Shown here in pieces: positions 42,569-49,665 of a stretch of 64,000 nucleotides of DNA. Location: positions 62,001-126,000 of the forward strand of contig DBTU01000019.1 of NCBI GenBank assembly GCA_002307215.1. The letters are read 5' to 3'. The translations under genes were made by a program, and so were the position numbers. Positions within the stretch are counted from its first letter, which is position 1. Each line of letters begins with the position of its first letter. This DNA comes from Lachnoclostridium sp. UBA1308. GTDB lineage: Bacteria; Bacillota; Clostridia; Lachnospirales; Lachnospiraceae. The notes under the pieces were generated by a model, which saw only the letters and a list, made by a program, of their open reading frames with translations, had not been told where the DNA came from and searched no databases.

Positions 42569-43327
42569 TTAATGAACCAAGTCTTCCGACTTATTTCTGC
42601 GTAAATTTTTGACTAATTTATCAACAGAAAAAGGAGCTCCATGTGCAGGAAATATCCGTTTTGCGCCAGCCGCAATCATCTTTACCCAGCTATCATAATA
42701 ATCATCTATTTTGCAAATAAAAATAACGCAATAGTGGGTACCTGCAAATGCGAGCATGTGTGCTGCGGCATCGCCCACCAGACAGTCTCCGTCCGGGAAC
42801 AAAACGCTGATGGAATCGACTGTATGACCGGGAGTCTTAAGTATTATTCCCTCAAGGGGAACTCCAATATCCCGAAATTTGGGTTCTCTCGTGAACAATA
42901 TATCATTATCACGGGATTTGTAAGGCTGGAACTTAAGATTCTTTGATTTATCCACTTTTTTGTGAAGTACCAGCGAAACATACGCCTGCTTATGCCGGAT
43001 CAAAAAAGACACTCGCTTGTTGAGGAGTCCTCCTCCATGCGTCAGATCATTTTCTCCCTTTTGAATCAGCTCATTACACTGATCCGACATCACGACACAA
43101 ATGGTGCTGTTTTCTTTCAGAATGATGTGCAGTAAGCCACAATGATCATCATGATGATGGGTAAGTAAGATATATCCGATCTGGGATATCTCCACGTTCG
43201 CTTCTCTCAACCGCTGCCGGAACAATTCCCAGTCTTCTTCATACCCAGTGTCAACTAAGAGGTACTTTTCATCTGTCCTAATCAGATAACATGTAGTGAC
43301 ACTGAGCTTTATAGAAATCAGATCCAT
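42569..43327 (-). CDS. MBL-fold metallohydrolase
   Basis: The 252-residue protein has the metallo-beta-lactamase fold: LLVDTGYEEDWELF, the metal motif ILLTHHHDDHCGLLH, LKTPGHTVDSISVLFPDGDC and LVGDAAAH for the remaining ligands, and PAHGAPF at the end. These give a dinuclear zinc or iron site. The substrate could be a thioester, lactone or nucleotide; beta-lactams are not specifically indicated. Start MDLISIKLSVTTCYLI with AAAGGGAATG upstream. Confidence 0.88.
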   Translation of the reverse strand: MDLISIKLSVTTCYLIRTDEKYLLVDTGYEEDWELFRQRLREANVEISQIGYILLTHHHDDHCGLLHIILKENSTICVVMSDQCNELIQKGENDLTHGGGLLNKRVSFLIRHKQAYVSLVLHKKVDKSKNLKFQPYKSRDNDILFTREPKFRDIGVPLEGIILKTPGHTVDSISVLFPDGDCLVGDAAAHMLAFAGTHYCVIFICKIDDYYDSWVKMIAAGAKRIFPAHGAPFSVDKLVKNLRRNKSEDLVH

Positions 43328-43353
43328 AATTCATTCCCTTTCTTTAGCTATTT

Positions 43354-43388
43354 CGTAAACATAATGTGCAACTCGGTTCACTTCTCAG
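43354..43388. repeat. Cassette-boundary motif, copy 8
   Basis: CGTAAACATAATGTGCAACT then CGGTTCACTTCTCAG. This copy retains the distal ACTTCTCA half. The proximal GGAAG half is mutated. Confidence 0.6.
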
Positions 43389-43488
43389 TTATGAAAAGAT
43401 TGATAAATAAATTGTTTATATAAACTTCTTTGGCTCTTCAACATAGCTATGGATTATACTGCCACAATCAGTACAAATAATCTAACAA

Positions 43489-44184
43489 TTAAATTTCATC
43501 CGATAAATGAACCTTTACAGATTCAATATCTGACAAGTCATAACCAATGTATTTTAATGTAGACCATTCTTTTGTTTTCGATGTAAATCCAAAAAGTTCA
43601 AGGCTTTTATATCCTGTAAGAAAATCATATTTTTCTTCTGACAATTTTCTTTCATTTAGAAATTTGTTACCATTGAATTCTGCAATAAAATAATATGAAC
43701 TTATGCCATCATGATTACGCATAAATCCAATTACAAAATAAGTATTTCTATTCTCATCATATTCGATATAACTAAGTACTGGCGAATCTACTTCTGTAAA
43801 TAATTGATTACATAGCTCAAATTTTTCGGTATCGTATATTGAAATACGGGTATGTAAACTATCAATGTGACGCTCAATATTGTAGAAATAATTTCCGTCA
43901 TTTGAAAAACAAAATCCGTCATCTTGTGCTACATCAACCTTTGAAAATCGAAATTTATTTATTAGTTCCAACTTATCAAGTGAATATACTGCAATCATTC
44001 CTGCAGTCGATTTAACTATAAAAATATTCTTCTTTGGACAGAACATAGGCTTATACCCATATGTTATATCCTTAAATTTCACAAGCTCTTTACTGTCTTT
44101 TCCATATACATATACTGTTTGTCCCGTACATCCAACTGCATAGTTTTCATTCGTTACATATCCCCAGAATTTTGGCAAACACAT
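43489..44184 (-). CDS. Predicted beta-propeller-like protein of unknown function
   Basis: The 231-residue protein has repeated WD/YVTN-like strands: GQTVYVYGKDSKELVKFKDI, FIVKSTAGMIAVYSLDKLEL, DGFCFSNDGNYFYNIERHID, TRISIYDTEKFELCNQLF. No signal peptide. The gene overlaps the P-loop kinase gene by one base, so the two are translated together. A 5' fragment of a paralogue is at 34842-34920. The role is unknown. Confidence 0.72.
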   Translation of the reverse strand: MCLPKFWGYVTNENYAVGCTGQTVYVYGKDSKELVKFKDITYGYKPMFCPKKNIFIVKSTAGMIAVYSLDKLELINKFRFSKVDVAQDDGFCFSNDGNYFYNIERHIDSLHTRISIYDTEKFELCNQLFTEVDSPVLSYIEYDENRNTYFVIGFMRNHDGISSYYFIAEFNGNKFLNERKLSEEKYDFLTGYKSLELFGFTSKTKEWSTLKYIGYDLSDIESVKVHLSDEI

Positions 44185-44741
44185 TACCTCCGATTTTTAA
44201 TCAGCATTTTCTGCAATTTTCTTCTGCTTTTAAACATAAGAAAAGGTTTATCAGGATACTTTTTGTGCAACTCCATAATTGTATGCCTGCCTGTTTTAGA
44301 AAAGTTCCATATCCATTTGCAGAATTGTAAAAATTCGAAATCAAGTTTTTCTTCAAGATACTGGGGCAAATCTGTGCGCTTAGTACCATGCCTTTTAAAT
44401 GCACTAACTATGCATATAAAACGGTTAATATCAAGGAATATAATTATATCCGCTGCTTTATATCGCAATTCCATTGTACTATTATAATTACCATCAATAA
44501 TCCATTTTTCCTTCGAAACAAAACCAGTTTGCTTTTTCACCCATTCTTCTTTGGGTGTCTTCTCCCAATTTGGACGCCAGTATTCAACATCAAGATGAAT
44601 AAGTGGTAGACCAGTAATCGTAGATAGTTCATTTGATAAAAAGCTTTTACCGCTACCACTATTACCAACGATAATTATCCTGTTATATCTTGTGATGTCC
44701 AACTCCTTCGCACCCCAATTCAAAACCCTTTTCTTTTCCAT
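44184..44741 (-). CDS. P-loop kinase, topology-modulation (FlaR-like) / adenylate-kinase-like protein
   Basis: The 185-residue protein has Walker A IIIVGNSGSGKSFLSNEL, then LIHLDVEYWRPNWEKTPKEE, where the HLDxxYWRPxW motif is typical of the FlaR/topology modulation group. WIIDGNYNSTMELRYKAADI and the Arg-rich lid RHGTKRTDLPQYLEEKLDF follow. It likely phosphorylates a nucleotide-like small molecule. Its start codon abuts a core-like recombination site (44741-44770), and its first eight codons are duplicated at 36941. Confidence 0.82.
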   Translation of the reverse strand: MEKKRVLNWGAKELDITRYNRIIIVGNSGSGKSFLSNELSTITGLPLIHLDVEYWRPNWEKTPKEEWVKKQTGFVSKEKWIIDGNYNSTMELRYKAADIIIFLDINRFICIVSAFKRHGTKRTDLPQYLEEKLDFEFLQFCKWIWNFSKTGRHTIMELHKKYPDKPFLMFKSRRKLQKMLIKNRR

Positions 44742-44770
44742 TTTAACACTTTGAAAACAAAGCGTAAACC
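44741..44770. other. Core-like site, copy B
   Basis: Same 30 bp as at 36961: TTTTAACACTTTG, AAAA, CAAAGCGTAAACC. On the minus strand it runs directly into the ATG of the P-loop kinase, as if a gene had been joined at this point. Confidence 0.45.
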
Positions 44771-44799
44771 TTTAAAAAATAGAGTCTTAAACTATTTTA

Positions 44800-44896
44800 A
44801 GGAGGTCGTTCTTTATAACAAACTTTATGATTTCGTACTATGTAAATATCAAAAGTAATGCACCAGCTACTGATATAGTGAAAGCAGATATCGTTA
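44800..44896 (+). pseudogene. Recombinase remnant, copy B (more degraded)
   Basis: The AAGGAGG site is preserved, but the ATG is changed to ATA. The sequence jumps from AACTTTATG to ATTTCGTACTATG, dropping the LEDLTELDLRAYLLYLL codons. Only the flanks of the copy A gene and the hairpin remain. Confidence 0.55.
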
Positions 44897-44921
44897 GGTA
44901 TCTGCTTTTTTAGATAAGTCA

Positions 44922-45269
44922 TTAAACATTTGCATCTGTTGCAAAGGCCTCTGTACCCATTGGTGAAATTGTTACATAAAGGCGCAAGACACCTTCACCG
45001 GTGTTTATAACCTGCAAGCTTTCCTGCCCATCAACCTGCATTAACTCGCCCACCTGCAACGAAGTTTCATTGCCATCCGTGACAACCTTGGCATTACCCT
45101 CCATAACCTGCAGGAAAAGGGTTGATTCTAGATGTGTATGTCCCGGTAATATTTCACCTTTTGCAATGTTTAGAACAAAGGCAATAGCATTATCGCTTTT
45201 AAAAAGCATCCGCTTAGCGATTTTTCCCTCTGGCTCATGAAAATAATCACTGAAAATAAACTTGTTCAT
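44922..45269 (-). CDS. Small single-domain cupin
   Basis: The 115-residue protein starts MNKFIFSDYFHEPEGKIAKR and has one cupin barrel: GEILPGHTHLESTLFLQVME with the metal-binding His-x-His...Glu, and the second motif QVINTGEGVLRLYVTISPMG. Such small cupins bind a metal and may be isomerases, dioxygenases or sensors. A damaged second copy lies at 37279-37491. Ribosome site AGGAGAATTTT. Confidence 0.83.
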   Translation of the reverse strand: MNKFIFSDYFHEPEGKIAKRMLFKSDNAIAFVLNIAKGEILPGHTHLESTLFLQVMEGNAKVVTDGNETSLQVGELMQVDGQESLQVINTGEGVLRLYVTISPMGTEAFATDANV

Positions 45270-45430
45270 AGATAAAATTCTCCTTTAATTTAAGCATAAG
45301 CTTTAATATACCCCAATTGGAGCATATATAACTAATTTTTTTCTACAAAATGCTCAAATATCTTACAAGGAAATAACCAGGACAAATTACGATGAGAGAT
45401 GTGGTTCAAGGTTACGCATGAAAGTCCAGC

Positions 45431-45493
45431 ATGGATGATAAAAACGAAGTTGCTAAACTGATTGTTGAACTGTATATCGCTCGTAGCATATAG
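45431..45493 (+). other. Short plus-strand ORF remnant
   Basis: ATG at 45431 encodes MDDKNEVAKLIVELYIARSI, then TAG inside the first arm of the palindrome at 45482. No ribosome site. Protein-like composition suggests the end of a lost gene at the edge of the duplicated block. Confidence 0.25.
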
Positions 45494-45521
45494 ATAAATT
45501 CAATTTTATCTATATGCTACG
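45482..45521. repeat. Perfect 17 bp hairpin
   Basis: CGTAGCATATAGATAAA (45482-45498) pairs exactly with 45505-45521 across a 6 nt loop; a partial T-rich tail follows on the plus strand. It lies right before boundary motif copy 9. Possible terminator or recombination structure. Confidence 0.6.
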
Positions 45522-45528
45522 CTTTACT

Positions 45529-45562
45529 TTATAAACACAATAGGAAGTCGGTTTACATCTCA
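45529..45562. repeat. Cassette-boundary motif, copy 9
   Basis: TTATAAACACAATAGGAAGT then CGGTTTACATCTCAA: both halves of the consensus, with one change in the distal ACTTCTCA. Confidence 0.6.
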
Positions 45563-45616
45563 ATTGTGGACAGCTACGAGTCATACTATAATCACATATC
45601 ATTTTAAAACTGGAAT

Positions 45617-45823
45617 TTAGTTTCTTTTATAGTGCAAGTCCAATTCACTTGCTTGAACACCATAACAGCCCCAATTATCCAACGGTGGCTCATGGATAAT
45701 GATAAACACATCCGTTTCTTCAATTTCTAAAGTGTCGATTAAAGCCATATGAATAGAACCTAATAATTGTTTTTTATACTCTTTTGTTTTACCTATTATG
45801 ATTTCCACTTTTACCAATGGCAT
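45617..45823 (-). CDS. 4-oxalocrotonate tautomerase family protein
   Basis: The 68-residue protein starts MPLVKVEIIIGKTKEYKKQL; Pro2 becomes the N-terminal catalytic base after Met removal. VFIIIHEPPLDNWGCYGVQA matches the second half of the beta-alpha-beta unit. Such proteins act as hexamers or trimers on enol/keto substrates. It has a GGGGAGAAT ribosome site. A complete small gene of the array. Confidence 0.85.
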   Translation of the reverse strand: MPLVKVEIIIGKTKEYKKQLLGSIHMALIDTLEIEETDVFIIIHEPPLDNWGCYGVQASELDLHYKRN

Positions 45824-45879
45824 TGTTATTCTCCCCTATCTTTTCTAAATTCTTATATCGTTCTTCACATCAATTATCT

Positions 45880-45930
45880 TTATACACAATCGGGTACGAA
45901 TTCGAACCAACCTAACTTCAGATAATGCTT
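45880..45930. repeat. Possible degenerate boundary motif, copy 10
   Basis: TTATACACAATCGGGTACGA then TTCGAACC ... CTAACTTCAGATAATGC. Only the TAcACA-AT-GGG spacing and a distal ACTTC are recognisable. It is in the expected place between two genes. Confidence 0.3.
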
Positions 45931-45942
45931 ATTATGTGTAAA

Positions 45943-46734
45943 CTAATCTTTGAGCATATTTTCAAGCTCAAGAATATTTACACCGACATCGCTTTGTTTA
46001 TGCGCATCAGAAGCTGTAGAAATTTCTACATTATTTTTTTGAAAAATAGATAGCAATTTTGTATTCAGACCTAATTCCAAATTCGAGCAATAATTTAGCC
46101 GTAGTCCACCACTATTTTCAGCATACATGCCATGTTTACATAAAAGAATAGATAATTCATTATAATAATCTGTCAAGTCAATATCAGGTGTGTAACCAAA
46201 GCATTTGATTGAATCAGGATGCGCAAGACCAGTGAAAAGACCACTTTTGCATAATTGGAACATTATGCTATAATACCTTTTATAAACCTCGTTCACGTTC
46301 ATACTTTTCCAAAGCTCTTTCTGTCCTGTATGGTCAAATCCCCAACCATCAATCCAATGTACTGAGCCTGTAAGAAAATCAAACTCATATTCGTCAATAA
46401 TGCTTGCTAGTACGTCAGCAGTTTCAGGAATATAACAAACTTCAAGACCAAATTTAACTTTTACAGGGTATTGAGTATCCTTTACTGTTTCTATAAAATT
46501 AATATACTCTTTTATCGAACTGTTCATTTTTTTACATATCCAGTTACGCTGATAATCGTTGTATTTCTTTATTGGTTCATATACTTTCTCAAACTCAATG
46601 AATTGGTGGGTATGTTCAAGCAAGTATATTTCATCAAGCCCTGTTTTTTGAGCGGCTTTGATAAAACCCTCAAAAAAATCAATATTATAACCGCCACCAT
46701 TTCCATGTAAAAAATGCACATGGACATCTCGCAT
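45943..46734 (-). CDS. PHP-domain phosphoesterase, histidinol-phosphatase (HisJ) like
   Basis: The 263-residue protein starts MRDVHVHFLHGNGGGYNIDF, with HVH as the first metal motif. LLEHTHQFIEF, FGLEVCYIPE, TGSVHWIDGW, GLAHPDSIKCFG and ISTASDAHKQSDVG provide the remaining His, Glu and Asp ligands of a trinuclear PHP site. It hydrolyses a small phosphate ester; true HisJ would normally sit with histidine genes, so a different substrate is likely. ATG at 46734 is preceded by GGGGGTGTAGG. Confidence 0.87.
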   Translation of the reverse strand: MRDVHVHFLHGNGGGYNIDFFEGFIKAAQKTGLDEIYLLEHTHQFIEFEKVYEPIKKYNDYQRNWICKKMNSSIKEYINFIETVKDTQYPVKVKFGLEVCYIPETADVLASIIDEYEFDFLTGSVHWIDGWGFDHTGQKELWKSMNVNEVYKRYYSIMFQLCKSGLFTGLAHPDSIKCFGYTPDIDLTDYYNELSILLCKHGMYAENSGGLRLNYCSNLELGLNTKLLSIFQKNNVEISTASDAHKQSDVGVNILELENMLKD

Positions 46735-46760
46735 ATCCTACACCCCCACATTATATAAAT

Positions 46761-46796
46761 AATCTTTAATTCGCCATTGCCACCAATTGCAAAGCC
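46761..46796. repeat. Second short intergenic repeat, copy 2
   Basis: ATCTTTAATTCGCCATTGCC then ACCAATTGCAAAGCC, resembling 40195-40234. On the minus strand it reads as possible coding sequence, so both may derive from one lost gene. Confidence 0.4.
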
Positions 46797-46867
46797 ATAA
46801 TAACTTATAACAACATTAATCTCTCTGCCAATTGGATTCTTTCTGTTTTTTCCGTACTTTAAATATC

Positions 46868-47320
46868 TCACTTAACCTCTATTCTATATACTCTAGAATC
46901 CTCTCCATGCATATCTTTCATCATTTGATAGAATGAGTATCCGTACTTTTCATATAATCCAGTATCGCCAGTCGAGATATAAAGCTGTCTGGCTCCATCA
47001 CTTTTGGCAGTTACATATGCGAACTCCAAAAGGATTCCCATATATCGATGTCCCCTATATTGAGGGAATGTATATACAAATCCTATCCAAGGATTAAACT
47101 CAGTGTCTCTCACATCATCCACCTCGGCTAGAGTACAAAATGACACTAGCTGCCGATTATCCGTTAACATAAAAACTTTCGTTTTCTCTCCACATAACTC
47201 CTTTAAATTATTATTACTCAATAAATCATACAAATAATGCCCTGCTCCCCAGTCGCTCTTTTTAAACTGATTTAACCAATATTCTTTATCTTCTACGCTA
47301 TAATACTCTTTAACTTCCAT
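46868..47320 (-). CDS. GNAT-family N-acetyltransferase
   Basis: The 150-residue protein starts MEVKEYYSVEDKEYWLNQFK with GGAGGT five bases upstream (the longer frame begins in a palindrome). It contains VSFCTLAEVDDVRDTEFNPW and the CoA motif FPQYRGHRYMGILLEFAYV, then GDTGLYEKYGYSFYQ. Compact acetyltransferase with unknown target. The palindrome ATGGCGCTTTGCGCCAT (47333-47349) stands immediately upstream of the ribosome site. Confidence 0.87.
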   Translation of the reverse strand: MEVKEYYSVEDKEYWLNQFKKSDWGAGHYLYDLLSNNNLKELCGEKTKVFMLTDNRQLVSFCTLAEVDDVRDTEFNPWIGFVYTFPQYRGHRYMGILLEFAYVTAKSDGARQLYISTGDTGLYEKYGYSFYQMMKDMHGEDSRVYRIEVK

Positions 47321-47455
47321 TTTTACCTCCATTATGGCGCTTTGCGCCATCACAAAATCTGATGAAAGAAGCCGTCTTGTGGGTTCTTTCCGAGTGAAAG
47401 TGTTTTTCTTTCACTCTTTCTCCTCACTGTAAACTTCTGATTTATCTGTTTCTTT

Positions 47456-47479
47456 CTTAACATAATCAGAAGTTCACAG
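47456..47479. repeat. Cassette-boundary motif, copy 11, inside an inverted repeat
   Basis: CTTAACATAATCAGAAGTTC then ACAG. It overlaps the stop of the APH gene. GTAAACTTCTGATTT at 47429-47443 is an inverted copy of its GAAGT part, so here the motif forms a stem. Confidence 0.55.
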
Positions 47480-48484
47480 CACCTCCATTTCATAAATTTT
47501 ATGAAGTGTTTCAATCTGCAAAGCCCTTTCCTCAGACGTTCCAGCAAATTTATACCCCTCCACCAGCCTGTAGCCAAACATAAAAAGAATCAGTTCTTTC
47601 ACATACAGAGATTTTATATGTGATATGTCCACATATTCTGAGAATCCCTTATAATAGGCTTTTACACATCTTCCATAGTATTCAACCATATGTGCAACAT
47701 CCGCTTCGTCTGCGATCAGGCTCGCAATGTCTTCGCCCATGTATCCCCAGCCGGCGGTATCCCAATCTATCAATCGAATATTCTGATCCGCATAAAATAT
47801 ATTTGCTACCCAAAAGTCCCTGTGACAAAGCACTATCGGCAACCTATCAATATTAGCCCATATCTCATCAGAGCGTTCATCCGCATCGATAAGCATTTCG
47901 CATAAATACCTGGGTATTTCACAGTCCTCAGCGCGGATATAATCATACACCTCATTCCATGACCGATAATGCAAATAAAAATTTTTGCTATACTCTTTTT
48001 TACTGAGATTCGTAACTGTATTCAGAAACTCCGGCTGCTGTGCATAGAGCCTGCCTTGAAACCTTCCTAATTCCCCGGCTACCTGTTCATACATTGCACC
48101 AGTTAGCTTCAACCCCGATATTCCATCGATATATTCCATCCATATCTGGGTTTCATCCTCTGATAATTCCGCATAATAGCATTTCGGCCAACGAAATGAG
48201 TTCGAAAATACCGTGTCCAGATTTGCTTCATATAGATCAAACTCCCTTCGCCACGAATCCGGATCACCGTAGCGTTCCCACTTCGTCTGCCTTTTATAGA
48301 CAATCTTGTAGGGTAATTCCTTCTCCCCTGTTGTTCTGGCCACTCCATATACCAGCTTTATCTCTCCTACAGTCCCACCCTGTAGCTGCTCTGTTTCATA
48401 GCTTACCTCTTTAATATCCTGACCCAGTGCTTTCCCTAATACCTTTATTAAGATTTCTGATGTAATATTGTCCTTGATTATCAC
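47474..48484 (-). CDS. Phosphotransferase enzyme family (APH-like) protein
   Basis: The 336-residue protein has the ATP lobe GGTVGEIKLVYGVARTTG with Lys in YKIVYKRQ, hinge IWMEYIDGI, catalytic loop IVLCHRDFWVANIFY and metal site RLIDWDTAGWGYMGED. The catalytic HRD loop is intact. Antibiotic or sugar phosphorylation is possible; no specific resistance family was recognised. It is the largest intact gene in the distal half of the array. Confidence 0.84.
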   Translation of the reverse strand: MIIKDNITSEILIKVLGKALGQDIKEVSYETEQLQGGTVGEIKLVYGVARTTGEKELPYKIVYKRQTKWERYGDPDSWRREFDLYEANLDTVFSNSFRWPKCYYAELSEDETQIWMEYIDGISGLKLTGAMYEQVAGELGRFQGRLYAQQPEFLNTVTNLSKKEYSKNFYLHYRSWNEVYDYIRAEDCEIPRYLCEMLIDADERSDEIWANIDRLPIVLCHRDFWVANIFYADQNIRLIDWDTAGWGYMGEDIASLIADEADVAHMVEYYGRCVKAYYKGFSEYVDISHIKSLYVKELILFMFGYRLVEGYKFAGTSEERALQIETLHKIYEMEVL

Positions 48485-48572
48485 AGTTACACTTTCCTTC
48501 CCGTGTGATTCTTCTGCCTATTATGTATAACATGTTCTCTATTTAATGCATCCATATCCCGCAGAAGATCTT

Positions 48573-49193
48573 TTAATTAATAATAAAATGTACATATACC
48601 ATATACTTGTCATAGGACCCTGTCTCAACGAAATCCATTATTTCTCTTCCGATTCTATACTCTCCGGGTTCAAGTTCTCCATAAAGCCATTCCCAATCAA
48701 TTTCAAAATCATTAGCTCCATCCTTTGTAATTGGGTAAGCAATGGCATTGAATCCATAATCCCCTGCCACTACGATCGGGGCTTCCGTCCATTCACCTTT
48801 TACATTTTCTTCTATGATAAATTCATCTCCGTATTCAAGATCACCTTTTGGATTTCCATCAGATTGTACAAAAAACAACTCTGCGCCTGATCGGCTGACA
48901 TTATTAATCCTCATAGAAAGTCCAATATCCGCTGCTTCCGTATCATCGTAGTAGATACCTTCTGTCGTACTCAGATCTTCTGCCTTAAAACTCACTGTGC
49001 CAAGAATCTCCATGGCTTGCTCGGTATATTCATCCCACCACTCATCCACACTATACGTACTTGCAACCAATCCCTTATTCTTTCCTTCATACGCAATAAA
49101 ATCCAAATACTCATGATTATCATAGGTTAGTTTTTTCAAGTGTGATATAAGAGTAAAAAGTTGCTTACCACGCTTACTCCTGTTCAGCCCCAT
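48573..49193 (-). CDS. Bacterial Ig-like (Big_14-type) domain protein without signal peptide
   Basis: The 206-residue protein starts MGLNRSKRGKQLFTLISHLK. The C-terminal half follows the Ig-like pattern: IGLSMRINNVSRSGAELFFV, LEYGDEFIIEENVKGEWTEA, and IDWEWLYGELEPGEYRIGRE with YDKYMVYVHFIIN at the end. Proteins of this type normally have a lipoprotein signal; here the N-terminus is different, so the gene may have lost its original 5' end. Function unknown; probably a binding domain. Confidence 0.7.
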   Translation of the reverse strand: MGLNRSKRGKQLFTLISHLKKLTYDNHEYLDFIAYEGKNKGLVASTYSVDEWWDEYTEQAMEILGTVSFKAEDLSTTEGIYYDDTEAADIGLSMRINNVSRSGAELFFVQSDGNPKGDLEYGDEFIIEENVKGEWTEAPIVVAGDYGFNAIAYPITKDGANDFEIDWEWLYGELEPGEYRIGREIMDFVETGSYDKYMVYVHFIIN

Positions 49194-49303
49194 AATAATG
49201 ATTCCGTTTAGCATAAAAAACTTGATGCAGTACGCTGTTATAAAGAATATAATCAAAGTACTTATTGAGAATATTTATTCCTATGAAATACTATCTACCT
49301 GCC

Positions 49304-49330
49304 TAATAAACATAGCACTAAACTGCTAAC
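49304..49330. repeat. Cassette-boundary motif, copy 12
   Basis: TAATAAACATAGCACTAAAC then TGCTAAC. The TAATAAACATA box is perfect, the rest is diverged. It is the rightmost copy seen. Confidence 0.5.
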
Positions 49331-49412
49331 GCAATGATTCTCAATCTGGTAGCTAATGTTTCCTTAATGGTCTTCTTTTCCATTTTAACACTTTAAAAAC
49401 ATAGCGTAAACC
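49321..49412 (-). pseudogene. Core-like site, copy C, with short gene remnant
   Basis: 49383-49412 repeats the 30 bp core-like site (TTTTAACACTTTAAAAAC and the GCGTAAACC end). As in copies A and B, it runs into ATGGAAAAGAA on the minus strand, here encoding MEKKTIKETLATRLRIIALA and a stop next to boundary motif copy 12. The recombinase part is absent. Confidence 0.45.
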
Positions 49413-49496
49413 TTCAAAAGAAATCAATCGGCAAGAAGTGGAAAAATAACGATAATGCTTTATCGGATTTCTGTGGTTTAAAACGCTACAATAACT

Positions 49497-49539
49497 AAAA
49501 AATCCAAACCTTATGAGGAATAACATAAAGTCTGGATTT
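49497..49539 (-). terminator. Terminator of the sugar transporter operon
   Basis: On the minus strand AAATCC-GAC-TTATG pairs with CATAA-GTTTGGATTT, followed by a T-run. It lies 130-170 bp after the last permease gene. A second copy of the right arm at 49543-49556 allows an alternative fold. Confidence 0.65.
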
Positions 49540-49665
49540 CTTATAAGTTTGGATTTGACGCGTTAACCAACAGAAACTACAGATGAATGGAAAGGAACCG
49601 TACATTATTGATTTGCTGAAGATACTTCAATTTATCTAATTCTGTCTCCTCCTTTGATAAATTAG

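Larger units (their letters stand above)
44721..45441. repeat. 720 bp duplicated block, copy B
   Basis: Collinear with 36941-37660. Here the P-loop kinase and cupin genes are intact, while the recombinase remnant has lost about 84 bp. Divergence of roughly a few percent suggests an old but recognisable duplication. Confidence 0.8.

Noticed and set aside
46569..46871. 100-residue ORF ahead of the PHP gene
   Set aside because: It lies largely inside the PHP gene in another frame and has no protein-like pattern apart from the short repeat region.
47350..47577. 75-residue ORF with GKNPQDGFFHQIL end
   Set aside because: It is read out of frame through the end of the APH gene and the boundary motif; probably spurious although the intergenic part may recur in other genomes.
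34249..49330. Classical integron attC sites
   Set aside because: The boundary motif lacks the R' GTTRRRY and R'' RYYYAAC boxes and their spacing. I therefore call the region integron-like in layout only.
34249..49330. Boundary motif as an ordinary promoter
   Set aside because: TTGAAC-like and TATGTTTAT-like parts on the minus strand are only about 11 bp apart in most copies, not 17, and the motif is inverted in its own parts.
34249..49330. CRISPR array
   Set aside because: Repeats are spaced by whole genes of different length and no cas genes are present.
22505..49412. Prophage or conjugative element
   Set aside because: No capsid, tail, portal, relaxase or secretion genes were recognised. 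The DUF5131 gene alone is not enough.
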